A stretch of DNA of 64,000 bases, taken from Knufia peltigerae. Lineage: Eukaryota > Ascomycota > Eurotiomycetes > Chaetothyriales > Trichomeriaceae. Where the stretch lies: NCBI GenBank assembly GCA_030247855.1, contig JAPDRN010000165.1, forward strand, positions 1-64,000, written 5' to 3'. Positions 1 through 8,567 of this stretch are shown one piece after another (position 1 is the stretch's first letter; each line of letters opens with the position of its first letter). The notes under the pieces were generated by a model. It searched no databases. It had not been told where the DNA came from and saw only the letters and a list, made by a program, of their open reading frames with translations. Made by a program: the position numbers and the translations under genes.

Positions 1-613
1 GCCCGCTGGCGCGCAGGTCCTGGGCGATCTGCGCGCCGGACTGGCCGCCGCCGATGACCAGCACCGCGCCGTCGGGAAGCTGCCGGGAATTGCGGTAGTT
101 GCTGGAGTGCAGTACCGCCAGCTCCGGCCCGGGCGCAAAGGGAACGCGGGGCATCCGGGGACGGCCGTATTCGCCGGTGGCCACCACCACCGCAGCGGCC
201 TGGATCGGCCCGCGGCTGGATTCGATGGCATAGCCGCCCGCCTTGGGCGTGACACGCAGGACCGCGCAGCCTTCGTGGATCGGCAGTGACCTTTCGCCGG
301 CGTAGTTGCGGAGCCGCCGGATCACTTCCGGTGCGGCCATGAAGCCCTCCGGATCGTCGCCGGCATAGGCGTGACCATGCAGCGCCATCGTCGCGTTGGC
401 GGTGTTGGTCTGGAAGGAATCCCAGCGCCGCCGCCAGCTGGCGCCCACGGTTTCGGCTTCCAGTACGCGATGGTCGACGTTGGCCTCCTGCAGGACGGCG
501 CTGAGTGAAAGCCCGGCCTGGCCGGCGCCGACGATGACCAGCTCCAGCCCGTTGGCTGGCGGTGCCAGGCGCTCGGGAGAGGCGGGAGGGAAGCAGTCAG
601 CTGGGGATATCAC
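1..613 (-). CDS. FAD/NAD(P)-dependent monooxygenase-like oxidoreductase (3' end outside window)
   Basis: Only the first 204 or so residues lie in the window; the rest runs off the left edge. Near the N-terminus is a dinucleotide-binding motif LVIVGAGQAGLS, and around residue 185 a second one, VLVIGGGQSGAQ. This two-nucleotide-fold layout (FAD first, then NADPH) is typical of CzcO/TrkA-type flavin monooxygenases and related NAD(P)/FAD oxidoreductases. The segment ASWRRRWDSFQTNT resembles the conserved region after the first fold in that group. I took GTG at 613 as the start because no in-frame ATG lies upstream and a GGA sits about 8 bases before it. The substrate cannot be told from this part. 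Base use is like its neighbours. Confidence 0.8.
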   Translation of the reverse strand, partial: MISPADCFPPASPERLAPPANGLELVIVGAGQAGLSLSAVLQEANVDHRVLEAETVGASWRRRWDSFQTNTANATMALHGHAYAGDDPEGFMAAPEVIRRLRNYAGERSLPIHEGCAVLRVTPKAGGYAIESSRGPIQAAAVVVATGEYGRPRMPRVPFAPGPELAVLHSSNYRNSRQLPDGAVLVIGGGQSGAQIAQDLRASG

Positions 614-920
614 GCGTGTTCGTCCATGGTGGGCTTCGGTCCAGCAGATTGCGCCGGGGGTGCTGCGGGCGATCAATGCTTCCGGTTCTGAAAAACGTTG
701 CAGATTCCCGGTAGCACCGGTGGCGCTTGGCGGAGACGGCCGGCAATGGCGGGGAAGGGGGACGGGGTATGGACGGAAGCGCGCCAATTCCGGTCGGAAT
801 CCGACAGCCGACGCGCGGCCGGGCCGGCCGCAGCCGCTGCCACTTGCCGCCGTCATATCCCCATCGGCCCCCGGCCGTTAGAATGGCGGCCGCTGTCTAC
901 CGCCCGCTCCCGGAGCCCCC
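614..920. other. Intergenic region between divergent oxidoreductase and potG
   Basis: I see no convincing gene in these 307 bases; the short overlapping reading frames on the plus strand lack ribosome sites and family features. A perfect-arm palindrome, ATTCCG-GT-CGGAAT, lies at 787-800 and could be an operator for either divergent gene. TAGAAT at 879-884 resembles a -10 element for potG, but no matching -35 is visible. Confidence 0.5.
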
Positions 921-2057
921 ATGCCCGTTGAAGCCCAGCCGGAAGCCGCCGTCGTCGAAGCGACCGGTGTGCCCGGCTATCTCTCCATTCGTGATCTGCG
1001 CAAGGAATTCGATGGCTTCGTCGCCGTCGATGACGTCAACCTGGACGTCCGCAAGGGCGAGATATTTGCGCTGCTCGGTGGCTCCGGCAGCGGCAAATCG
1101 ACCCTGCTACGCTGCTTGGGCGGCTTCGAGACACCTACCAAGGGCAGCATCACCGTCGATGGTCAGCGGATGGATGCGCTGCCGCCGTACCAGCGGCCAG
1201 TCAACATGATGTTCCAGTCCTACGCGCTGTTCCCGCACATGACCGTGGAGCAGAACATCGCGTTCGGCTTGAAGCAGGACGGGCTAGGCCGCGAGGCCAT
1301 CGGCAAGCGCGTGGGCGAGATGCTCGACCTGGTGCAGATGGGGCATCTTGGCAAGCGCAAGCCGCACCAGCTGTCCGGCGGCCAGCAGCAGCGCGTGGCG
1401 CTGGCACGGTCGCTGGCCAAGGGGCCCAAGCTGCTGCTGCTCGACGAACCAATGGGCGCGCTGGACAAGAAGCTGCGCTCGCAGATGCAGCTGGAGCTGG
1501 TCAGCATCATCGAATCGTCGGGCGTGACCTGCGTGATGGTCACCCACGACCAGGAAGAGGCGATGACCATGGCCACCCGCATCGCGGTGATGGACGCCGG
1601 CTGGATCCAACAGGTCGGCAAGCCCGACGAGGTCTACGAGCAGCCGGCCAACCGCTTCGTTGCCGAGTTCATCGGTTCGGTGAACCTGTTTGACGGGGTG
1701 ATCGACGAGGACCTGCCCGAATACGTGACCGTGCGCTCGCCGCTGTTCCCGGCGCCGGTCTACATCGCCCATGGCATCACCTGCTATGAAGGGCAGCCGG
1801 TCGCGTTCGCGCTGCGCCCTGAGAAGGTGATGATCGGCAAGGACGAGCCGGAAGTGCACACCAACAAGGCGCAGGGCGTGATCGAGGACATCGCCTACTT
1901 CGGCAGCCATTCGGTCTACCACGTGCGCCTGCCCAGCGGTGCCAAGGTGCTGGCCAACTTCGCCAACTCGCAGCGCTGGGCCAGCGATGGCCTGACCTGG
2001 GGCGATCAGGTGTGGGTGCACTGGCGTGACAACGACGGCGTGGTGCTGACCTCATGA
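921..2057 (+). CDS. potG: Polyamine (putrescine) ABC transporter ATP-binding protein
   Basis: Cytoplasmic ATPase that powers polyamine import through the PotH/PotI membrane channel. All ABC motifs are present: Walker A GGSGSGKST (53-61), Q-loop Gln99, signature LSGGQQQR (151-158), Walker B LLLLDEP (171-177) and the H-loop histidine (His209). The C-terminal part (about 250-378) is the TOBE-type regulatory region usual in PotA/PotG. Length (378 residues) matches PotG. The stop overlaps the potH start by four bases, so the three genes are translationally coupled. No gene for the periplasmic binding protein (PotF) lies beside it; it must be encoded elsewhere. Putrescine rather than spermidine is inferred from similarity to PotG and from the dehydrogenase downstream. 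Confidence 0.93.
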   Translation: MPVEAQPEAAVVEATGVPGYLSIRDLRKEFDGFVAVDDVNLDVRKGEIFALLGGSGSGKSTLLRCLGGFETPTKGSITVDGQRMDALPPYQRPVNMMFQSYALFPHMTVEQNIAFGLKQDGLGREAIGKRVGEMLDLVQMGHLGKRKPHQLSGGQQQRVALARSLAKGPKLLLLDEPMGALDKKLRSQMQLELVSIIESSGVTCVMVTHDQEEAMTMATRIAVMDAGWIQQVGKPDEVYEQPANRFVAEFIGSVNLFDGVIDEDLPEYVTVRSPLFPAPVYIAHGITCYEGQPVAFALRPEKVMIGKDEPEVHTNKAQGVIEDIAYFGSHSVYHVRLPSGAKVLANFANSQRWASDGLTWGDQVWVHWRDNDGVVLTS

Positions 2058-2986
2058 GCACGGCGGGCCTGAAGCGCTGGCTGCCGGGCACGCGTGCCAC
2101 GGTCATCGGCATTCCGTACCTGTGGCTGCTGCTGTTCTTCGCCGTGCCGTTCCTGATCGTGCTGATGATCAGTTTCTCGCACAGCCGGGTCGGCTCGCCG
2201 CCGTACACCTGGCTGCTGCAGTACGTCGATGGCGGCCTCTCGCTCAAGCTCAACCTCGAGAACTACCTGGCGCTGTTCCGCGATTCGATCTATGCGCAGG
2301 CGTTCCTGAGCTCGATCAAGATCGCCGCGATCTCGACCTTTCTCACCCTGCTGATCGGCTACCCGATGGCCTATGCCATTGCCCGCCTGTCGCCGGCCGC
2401 GCGCAACGTGGCGATGATGCTGGTGGTGCTGCCGTCGTGGACCTCGTTCCTGATCCGCGTGTACGCCTGGAAGGCGATCCTGGACCGCAACGGCCTGCTC
2501 GACCAGTTCCTGCAGTACACCGGCCTGCAGACGTTGATGACCAACATGGGCCTGCCCAAGCTGCAGCTGATCGACACCCCGACCGCGGCCTACATCGGCA
2601 TCGTGTACTGCTATCTGCCATTCATGGTGCTGCCGCTGTACGCCAACCTGGTCAAGCATGACCACCGCCTGCTGGAAGCGGCGTACGACCTCGGTGCCAA
2701 GCCGTGGCAGGCGTTCCTGCGCATCACCCTGCCGTTGTCGAAGGCGGGCATCATCGCCGGCTGCATGCTGGTGATGATCCCGGCGATCGGCGAATTCGTG
2801 ATCCCGGAAATGCTCGGTGGCTCGGAAACGCTGATGGTTGGTCGCCAGCTGTGGAACGAGTTCTTCAACAACCGCAACTGGCCGGGTGCCTCGGCGATGG
2901 CGGTGGCGATGGTCCTGCTGCTGCTGGTGCCGATCCTGCTGTTCAACCGATCCCAGCAGCGACTGCTGGAAGGGAAGCAGGCATGA
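2054..2986 (+). CDS. potH: Polyamine ABC transporter permease, PotH type
   Basis: Inner-membrane permease subunit of the putrescine importer, 310 residues. It has a first membrane segment near residues 18-38 and the conserved binding-protein-dependent transport loop (EAA loop) around residues 200-225 (EAAYDLGAKPWQAFLRITLP), which contacts the PotG ATPase. About six hydrophobic segments can be counted. It starts inside the end of potG (ATGA overlap) and ends inside the start of potI in the same way, which supports a single transcript and matched translation. Confidence 0.93.
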   Translation: MSTAGLKRWLPGTRATVIGIPYLWLLLFFAVPFLIVLMISFSHSRVGSPPYTWLLQYVDGGLSLKLNLENYLALFRDSIYAQAFLSSIKIAAISTFLTLLIGYPMAYAIARLSPAARNVAMMLVVLPSWTSFLIRVYAWKAILDRNGLLDQFLQYTGLQTLMTNMGLPKLQLIDTPTAAYIGIVYCYLPFMVLPLYANLVKHDHRLLEAAYDLGAKPWQAFLRITLPLSKAGIIAGCMLVMIPAIGEFVIPEMLGGSETLMVGRQLWNEFFNNRNWPGASAMAVAMVLLLLVPILLFNRSQQRLLEGKQA

Positions 2987-3825
2987 GCCCACGTTCTGCC
3001 AAGGGCCTGGGGCTGGGCGTGCTGCTGCTCGGCTTCGCCTTCCTGTACCTGCCGATCCTGCTGTTGATGTTCTATTCGTTCAACAGCTCGCGGTTGGCCA
3101 TGGTCTGGGCCGGGTTCTCCACCCGTGCCTACAGTGACCTGTTCGCCGACCGCGCGCTGATGGATGCGATGTGGACCAGCCTGGTGGTCGCGTTCTGGAC
3201 TGCCTGTACTGCTACCGTGCTCGGCACGCTGGCGGCGATGGTGATGACCCGCTTCAAGCGCTTCCGCGGCAAGCCGTTCTTCGGTGCGCTGGTGACCGCG
3301 CCGCTGGTGATGCCGGACGTGATCCTCGGCTTCTCGCTGATGGCACTGCTGGCCTCGATGGGCGCGATTCCGGGCTTCCCGGCGCGCGGCCTGGCCACCA
3401 TCTGGATCGCCCACGTTACCTTCACCCTGTGCTTCGTCACCGTGGTGGTGTCCTCGCGCCTGCAGGAAATGGACCTGTCGCTGGAAGAAGCGGCGATGGA
3501 TCTGGGTGCAAGCCGGCTGACCGTGTTCGGTCGCATAACCTTGCCGATCATCGCGCCGGCGCTGGTGGCCGGCTGGCTGCTCGCCTTCACCCTGTCGCTG
3601 GATGACGTGGTGGTGGCCAGCTTCGTCGCCACGCCGGGCTCGACCACGCTGCCGATGAAGGTGTTCGCCTCGGTGCGCATGGGCATCAGCCCGAAGATCA
3701 ATGCGCTTGCCACCCTGCTGGTATCGGCAGTGTCGATCGCCGCGGTGATCGGCTGGTACATCAATGCGCGTGCCGAGAAGCGACGCCAGCGCGACCTGCA
3801 GCTGGCACGCCAGGACAACGGCTGA
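2983..3825 (+). CDS. potI: Polyamine ABC transporter permease, PotI type
   Basis: Second inner-membrane permease of the putrescine importer, 280 residues. The start ATG at 2983 overlaps the potH stop (ATGA) and is preceded by GGAAG; the reading frame stays open further upstream, but that part is a shadow of potH. It has a first membrane segment near residues 9-30, an EAA loop EEAAMDLGASRLTVFGRITL near 165-185, and the usual DDVVVASF segment after it. PotH and PotI form the heterodimeric channel. A 63-base gap separates it from the downstream dehydrogenase, which may be co-transcribed. Confidence 0.93.
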   Translation: MSPRSAKGLGLGVLLLGFAFLYLPILLLMFYSFNSSRLAMVWAGFSTRAYSDLFADRALMDAMWTSLVVAFWTACTATVLGTLAAMVMTRFKRFRGKPFFGALVTAPLVMPDVILGFSLMALLASMGAIPGFPARGLATIWIAHVTFTLCFVTVVVSSRLQEMDLSLEEAAMDLGASRLTVFGRITLPIIAPALVAGWLLAFTLSLDDVVVASFVATPGSTTLPMKVFASVRMGISPKINALATLLVSAVSIAAVIGWYINARAEKRRQRDLQLARQDNG

Positions 3826-3888
3826 GCCGGCAACATCCGGCTCACGGCGGCTGGCGCACAATGGGGGTCTACCTGATGGAGCCCCCGC

Positions 3889-5253
3889 ATGACCGTCGAG
3901 ATCATCAACCCGGCCACCGGCCAGGTGACCTACCGCCATGAGCTGATGGATGCCGCTGCCATCGAGCAGCGCCTGCAGGCCGCAGCCGATGCATTCCCGC
4001 GCTGGGCCGAGCGCTCGCTGCAGGAACGTGGGGCGATCCTCAAGCAGATCGCTGGCCAGCTGCGTGCGCGTCGCGAAGACCTGCAGCAGGCCATGACCAG
4101 CGAAATGGGCAAGCTGAAGGCCGAGGCGCTGGCTGAGGTCGAGAAGTGTGCGAGCACCTGCGAGTTCTATGCCGACCACGCCGCCGACTACCTGAAGCCG
4201 CAACTGATCGATACCGAAGCGCAGCGCAGCTACGTGCGCTATGAGCCGATCGGCTGCGTGTTCGCGGTCATGCCGTGGAATTTCCCGATCTGGCAGGTGT
4301 TCCGTTTTCTTGCCCCGGCGTTCATGGCCGGCAACGTGGCGCTGCTCAAGCACGCCAGCAACGTGCCGCAGTGCGCCGACCTGATCCTGGCGGTGTGCCG
4401 TGATGGTGGCCTGCCCGACGGTGTGTTTGACGTGCTGCACATCGACAACGACCAGGCTGCCGAGGTGCTGCGCGATGCTCGGGTGAAGGCCGTGACCCTG
4501 ACCGGCAGCGAGCGGGCAGGGCGTTCGATCGCGTCCAACGCCGGCAGCCAGTTGAAGAAGTCGGTGATGGAACTGGGCGGCAGTGACGCCTTCGTGGTGC
4601 TCGATGATGCCGACCTGGACAAGGCGGTTGCCGCCGCAGTGAAGTCGCGTTTCGACAACAGTGGCCAGACCTGCATTGCCGCCAAGCGGTTCATCGTGGT
4701 GGACGCGGTGGCCGATGAGTTCACCCGGCGCTTCGTCGAAGCCGCAGGCGAGCGCCAGTACGGCGACCCGAACGAGCGCGGCACCACGCTGGCGCCGATG
4801 GCCCGTGCCGACCTGCGCGACGAACTGCACAAGCAGGTGCAGGCCAGCGTTGCCAAAGGCGCACGCGTGTTGATCGGCGGCGAACCGGTTGCTGGCAGCC
4901 ACGCCGGCTATCCGGCCAGCGTGCTCGACCAGGTGGGGCCGGGCATGCCTGCCTACGACGAAGAACTGTTCGGGCCGGTCGCCGCCGTCATCCGGGTCAA
5001 GGACGAGGCTGAGGCACTGCGCGTGGCCAACGACACCCGCTTCGGCCTCGGCGGCAGTGTCTGGACGCGTGACCCGGTGCGCGGTGAACGGTTCGCCCAG
5101 CGCATGGAATGCGGCGCGGCCTTCGTCAACGCCATCGTCAAGAGCGACGCACGGTTGCCATTCGGCGGCAGCAAGGAATCAGGTTTCGGCCGCGAACTGG
5201 CCGACCACGGCATCCATGAGTTCATGAACATCAAGACCATCTACGTGGCTTGA
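3889..5253 (+). CDS. sad: NAD(P)-dependent succinate-semialdehyde dehydrogenase (Sad/YneI type)
   Basis: Aldehyde dehydrogenase superfamily, 454 residues, most like the Sad/YneI branch that oxidises succinate semialdehyde to succinate at the end of putrescine/GABA breakdown. Visible motifs are MPWNFP (128-133), the general-base Glu228 in MELGGSD, and the nucleophile Cys262 in GQTCIAAKRF. The C-terminal LPFGGSKESGFGRE segment is also typical. Placement directly behind the putrescine transporter genes fits a catabolic role. Other small-aldehyde substrates are possible; the family assignment is firm, the substrate is inferred. Confidence 0.88.
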   Translation: MTVEIINPATGQVTYRHELMDAAAIEQRLQAAADAFPRWAERSLQERGAILKQIAGQLRARREDLQQAMTSEMGKLKAEALAEVEKCASTCEFYADHAADYLKPQLIDTEAQRSYVRYEPIGCVFAVMPWNFPIWQVFRFLAPAFMAGNVALLKHASNVPQCADLILAVCRDGGLPDGVFDVLHIDNDQAAEVLRDARVKAVTLTGSERAGRSIASNAGSQLKKSVMELGGSDAFVVLDDADLDKAVAAAVKSRFDNSGQTCIAAKRFIVVDAVADEFTRRFVEAAGERQYGDPNERGTTLAPMARADLRDELHKQVQASVAKGARVLIGGEPVAGSHAGYPASVLDQVGPGMPAYDEELFGPVAAVIRVKDEAEALRVANDTRFGLGGSVWTRDPVRGERFAQRMECGAAFVNAIVKSDARLPFGGSKESGFGRELADHGIHEFMNIKTIYVA

Positions 5254-5283
5254 TGTTCACCCAATGCGCCACGACAGGTACGC

Positions 5284-5346
5284 TAGGTGTCGACCGTCGT
5301 GGCCTACCGGTCCGGTGGGTATCGACCGTTGGTCGATACGCCCTAC
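5284..5346. repeat. SMAG-type REP palindrome(s)
   Basis: A perfect 9-base inverted repeat with a 3-base loop (GTATCGACC-GTT-GGTCGATAC, 5319-5339) is followed by CTAC at 5343-5346, that is GTAG on the minus strand. An imperfect second copy precedes it at 5284-5308. This matches the GTAG-tipped REP (SMAG) elements of Stenotrophomonas maltophilia. The GTAG supplies the TAG stop codon of corA. Confidence 0.75.
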
Positions 5347-6377
5347 AACCACTTCACCCGCTTGAACAGCCGGTACAGGCCGACGCAGATTCCGCCGACG
5401 CCAACGATCATCAGCGGGTAGGCCCATGGCTGGTTCAGTTCCGGCATGTGGCTGAAATTCATGCCATACCAGCTGGTGATCAACGTCGGCGCGGCCAGCA
5501 ACGCGGCCCACGCACCCAGCCGCTTCACCGTCTCCCCCTGAGCCAGCGTCACCAGTGACAGGTTCACGCTCAAAGCCGTGCCCAGCATCTCGCGCAGGGT
5601 GTCGATCACATCGCTGATGCGCACCGCATGGTCGTGCACGTCGCGGATATACAGCTTCACTTCGTCAGGGAACAGTTCGCCCTGGTAGCGGCGCAGCTGC
5701 GCCAGCACATCCTGCAGTGGCGCCACTGCCATCCGCATCTTGTTCAACTCGCGCTTGAGCTCATACAGGCGCACCACCGTGCTGCGCTTGTAGCTGTCGG
5801 CGAAGATGTCCTTCTCCAGCAGCTCCAAGGTGTCGCGGAAACGGTTGGTGATGGGCAGGTAGTTGTCCACCACGAAGTCGGCCACGGCGTACAGGCAGTA
5901 CGACGGCCCCATCTTCAGCAGTTGTGGTTCGCGCTCGACGCGTGCGCGCACCGGCGCGTACGACAGCGAGGCGCCATGGCGCACGGTCACCAGGAACCGT
6001 GGGCCGAGGAAGGCATGGGTCTCGCCGTACTGGATGCGCTCGTCGACCATCTGCGCGGTGGTCACCACCACGAACAACGAGTTGCCGTAGGCCTCCACCT
6101 TGGGGCGCTGGTGCGCGTTGCGCGCATCCTCGACGGCCAGGTCGTGCAGGCAGAATTCTTCCTGCAGCTTCAGCAGTACATCTTCGTTCGGATCGTACAG
6201 GCCGACCCAGACGAAACCGTTGTTGCTGGCGATGACATCGCTGATGGCATCCAGGCTGATGTCGTGGCGTTTGCCGTCGTCATCGTAGTGGACGCAGTTG
6301 ATGACGCAGGTGGGATTGGCTGCGGCGGAGGCGGCAGCAGGGGCGGGCAATGAGGCGGGCAATGACATGCCCGCCAT
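5343..6377 (-). CDS. corA: CorA-family magnesium/cobalt channel
   Basis: Inner-membrane divalent-cation channel, 344 residues. The large N-terminal cytoplasmic domain ends in a long helix, and the C-terminus has two membrane segments joined by the signature loop YGMNFSHMPEL, the diagnostic CorA selectivity motif. The C-terminal tail is positively charged (LFKRVKW), as usual. The gene starts only 6 bases after the upstream DUF4105 gene, so it is the last gene of the phoH-ybeY-corC operon. Its TAG stop is formed by the terminal GTAG of a REP palindrome. The N-terminus has an alanine/proline-rich stretch of about 20 residues; a later start is possible. Confidence 0.92.
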   Translation of the reverse strand: MAGMSLPASLPAPAAASAAANPTCVINCVHYDDDGKRHDISLDAISDVIASNNGFVWVGLYDPNEDVLLKLQEEFCLHDLAVEDARNAHQRPKVEAYGNSLFVVVTTAQMVDERIQYGETHAFLGPRFLVTVRHGASLSYAPVRARVEREPQLLKMGPSYCLYAVADFVVDNYLPITNRFRDTLELLEKDIFADSYKRSTVVRLYELKRELNKMRMAVAPLQDVLAQLRRYQGELFPDEVKLYIRDVHDHAVRISDVIDTLREMLGTALSVNLSLVTLAQGETVKRLGAWAALLAAPTLITSWYGMNFSHMPELNQPWAYPLMIVGVGGICVGLYRLFKRVKWL

Positions 6378-6383
6378 CGTGCG

Positions 6384-7625
6384 TCAGTGCTGCGTTTCCG
6401 ACAAGTGAGGACGGCGCCCCAGCGCCCAGGCCAGCGCCGCGTGGACCGGCAGCAGCAGCACGATCCACTGCACGTTGTACTGCGCCTGCAGGCTCAGCCA
6501 GTGCAGCACCAGGGCAGCCACGGCCTGCACCGCCACCAGCCACAGCACGACCCTGAACATGCGGCCGGGCACGCGCCGCCGCAGCAGGCTGATCGCCCCC
6601 GGCAGCAACAGCAGGCACAGCGGCGACAGCAGCAGCAGGTTGCGGTTGGCCCAGGCAGCGTAGTGCGTGCTGAAGCCCCACAGGAACACCAGCAGGCCAC
6701 CGGCAATCGTGCACAGCAGCCACAGCGGCAAGGCCAGGCCGGCCAGCAGACGTGGACGGTTGCGCAGCGCCAGCACGCCCGCCGCAACCACCAGGCCACA
6801 CAGCAGCCAGGGCCACCAGCGGCGCGCGAATTCCTTGGGCTCGGGGTCGATGCGGTGCGGCAGCAGTTCCTGCTCGGACTGCACCAGCGGGCGGCCGTCG
6901 CTGTTGCGGGCTTGCCGCAGGGCATCGGCCAGGCGCATCGGCACGAAGGCTTCCTGCCAGCGCGACAGCGGCTGGTCGGCAAACGGACCCAGGCCGATAT
7001 CGAAGCCCAGCCACATCCACGGCGCAGGGGACGCCAGGCGTACCGACTCGCTGCGATAGGTGTTGCCGCGCGAACGGCCGGACAGCTGCGAGTGCAGCCC
7101 GCCCCCCAACGCCTTGTCCAGCGTGTCGCGCACCATCGTCGCGCAGTTGGCGGTGTAGTAATCGTAGTGGTAGCGCGCGTTTTCCGGCTTGGCCCGTTCG
7201 GCCAGGTCGGCGGCCAGCGAGCGTGCCTGGTCAGGGGTGATATCCAGCCACTGTACGCTGGCACCGCGGCCGGTCTCGTCGTAGTACGACAGGTCCTGCT
7301 GCAGTGGCAGCGCCACCAGGTAATACATCATGTCGCCACGTACGAAGCGGCCGATGAAATCCTGTTCGGACGGATCGAAGTAGCCGAAGTTGTACGAGAT
7401 CGCCTCGCCGCTCACCGGGTCCAGCACGACGATGGCATCGTGGCCGAAGCGTTCGAAGAACACGGTGCCGGGCTGCATGGTGACCACACCAACGCGCGGG
7501 GCAGGGGCATCACTGGCCGTCGAAACGGCCGGTGGCGCCGCCTGCGCGAACGCAGCCAGGGGCAGGGACGTGGCCAGCAGGCACAACGCCAGCCACAGGG
7601 TCAGGATCAGGCCACGGTGCTTCAA
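6384..7625 (-). CDS. DUF4105 (Lnb N-terminal periplasmic domain) membrane protein
   Basis: 413 residues: a signal peptide (about 1-28, ending AFAQA), a periplasmic DUF4105 domain (about 45-260), and a C-terminal part with about five membrane segments. The domain has the family's likely catalytic features: a histidine in FFERFGHDAIVV (near residue 63) and a cysteine in YYTANCATMVRD (near residue 161). DUF4105 is the domain named after Lnb, reported as a lipoprotein N-acyltransferase in Bacteroides; acyl transfer here is inference only. It overlaps corC by four bases and corA follows after 6 bases. In enteric bacteria lnt (apolipoprotein N-acyltransferase) occupies this position after corC. Confidence 0.85.
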   Translation of the reverse strand: MKHRGLILTLWLALCLLATSLPLAAFAQAAPPAVSTASDAPAPRVGVVTMQPGTVFFERFGHDAIVVLDPVSGEAISYNFGYFDPSEQDFIGRFVRGDMMYYLVALPLQQDLSYYDETGRGASVQWLDITPDQARSLAADLAERAKPENARYHYDYYTANCATMVRDTLDKALGGGLHSQLSGRSRGNTYRSESVRLASPAPWMWLGFDIGLGPFADQPLSRWQEAFVPMRLADALRQARNSDGRPLVQSEQELLPHRIDPEPKEFARRWWPWLLCGLVVAAGVLALRNRPRLLAGLALPLWLLCTIAGGLLVFLWGFSTHYAAWANRNLLLLSPLCLLLLPGAISLLRRRVPGRMFRVVLWLVAVQAVAALVLHWLSLQAQYNVQWIVLLLPVHAALAWALGRRPHLSETQH

Positions 7626-8503
7626 GCGTCGTCCTGCGCGTCCGGTGCCAGCACCGTTACATGGAAGGCCTGGACCCGGCGCGCATCGGCGCGGGCCACG
7701 CGGAACATGAAACGGTCCAGCGCCAGCTCATCGCCGACTTCCGGCAGATGGCCGACGGCTTCGGTCACCAGGCCGCCGATGGTGTCGTAGTCCTCATCGG
7801 AGAAGGCGGCACCGAAGCGCTCGTTGAAATCGCCGATCGGCGTGAGCGCATCCACCACGTACTGGCCATCGGCCTGGATGGCGATCTGCGCCGAGAAATC
7901 CTCGGCCTCGTCATGTTCGTCGTCGATGTCGCCGACGATCTGCTCCAGCACGTCTTCGATGGTGACCAGGCCGGCGACACCGCCGTACTCGTCCACCACG
8001 ATCGCCATGTGGTTGCGCGACAGGCGGAACTCCTTCAGCAGCACGTTGAGCTTCTTCGCTTCCGGAATCAGCACCGCCGGGCGCAGCAGTTCACGTACGT
8101 TGCCCGGACCATTGTCGGCAACCACGCCGCGCAGCAGGTCCTTGGCCAGCAGCACGCCGAGGATGTCGTCCTTGTTCTCGCCATGCACCGGGAAGCGCGA
8201 ATGACCGGACTCGACCACCTGCTTCATCAGCTCCAGGAAGGGCGCCTCCACCGGCAGCGAGACCATCTGCGAACGCGAGATCATCACGTCGCCCACGGTC
8301 AGCTCGGCTACCGAAATGGCACCTTCCATCATCTTCAGGGTATCGGCGGCGATCAACCCTTCTTCCTGCGCGGTGTGCAGGACAGCGACCAGCTCGTCGC
8401 GGGTGTGGGGTTCGCCGGAAAAAGCGGACGTCAGGCGTTCAAGCCAGCCGCGCTTCTTTTCACTGTGCTCCACGGAGGAGCTACTACTGTCGTCTTCTGA
8501 CAT
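7622..8503 (-). CDS. corC: CorC/HlyC-family CBS-domain protein (YbeX)
   Basis: 293 residues, a soluble CorC/YbeX: two CBS domains (about 72-130 and 137-195, the second with DEYGGVAGLVTIEDVLEQIVG) and a C-terminal CorC_HlyC domain (about 210-285). It lacks the N-terminal DUF21 membrane region found in longer relatives. The family is linked to magnesium/cobalt homeostasis and, in E. coli, to ribosome-related functions. The start ATG at 8503 begins MSEDDSSSSS; the reading frame continues upstream but without family similarity. It belongs to the conserved phoH-ybeY-ybeX neighbourhood and overlaps the DUF4105 gene by four bases. Confidence 0.92.
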   Translation of the reverse strand: MSEDDSSSSSVEHSEKKRGWLERLTSAFSGEPHTRDELVAVLHTAQEEGLIAADTLKMMEGAISVAELTVGDVMISRSQMVSLPVEAPFLELMKQVVESGHSRFPVHGENKDDILGVLLAKDLLRGVVADNGPGNVRELLRPAVLIPEAKKLNVLLKEFRLSRNHMAIVVDEYGGVAGLVTIEDVLEQIVGDIDDEHDEAEDFSAQIAIQADGQYVVDALTPIGDFNERFGAAFSDEDYDTIGGLVTEAVGHLPEVGDELALDRFMFRVARADARRVQAFHVTVLAPDAQDDA

Positions 8504-8567
8504 CTCTGGAAAAAAGGCACCCGGCAGGCCGGGCGATGACTCCAGTCTAGCAGGATGTGGGGGCCTG

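Noticed and set aside
2611..4902. 763-codon open frame on the minus strand
   Set aside because: It lies fully antisense to potH, potI and the dehydrogenase gene, has the histidine/arginine/glutamine-rich composition of GC-rich shadow frames, and shows no domain.
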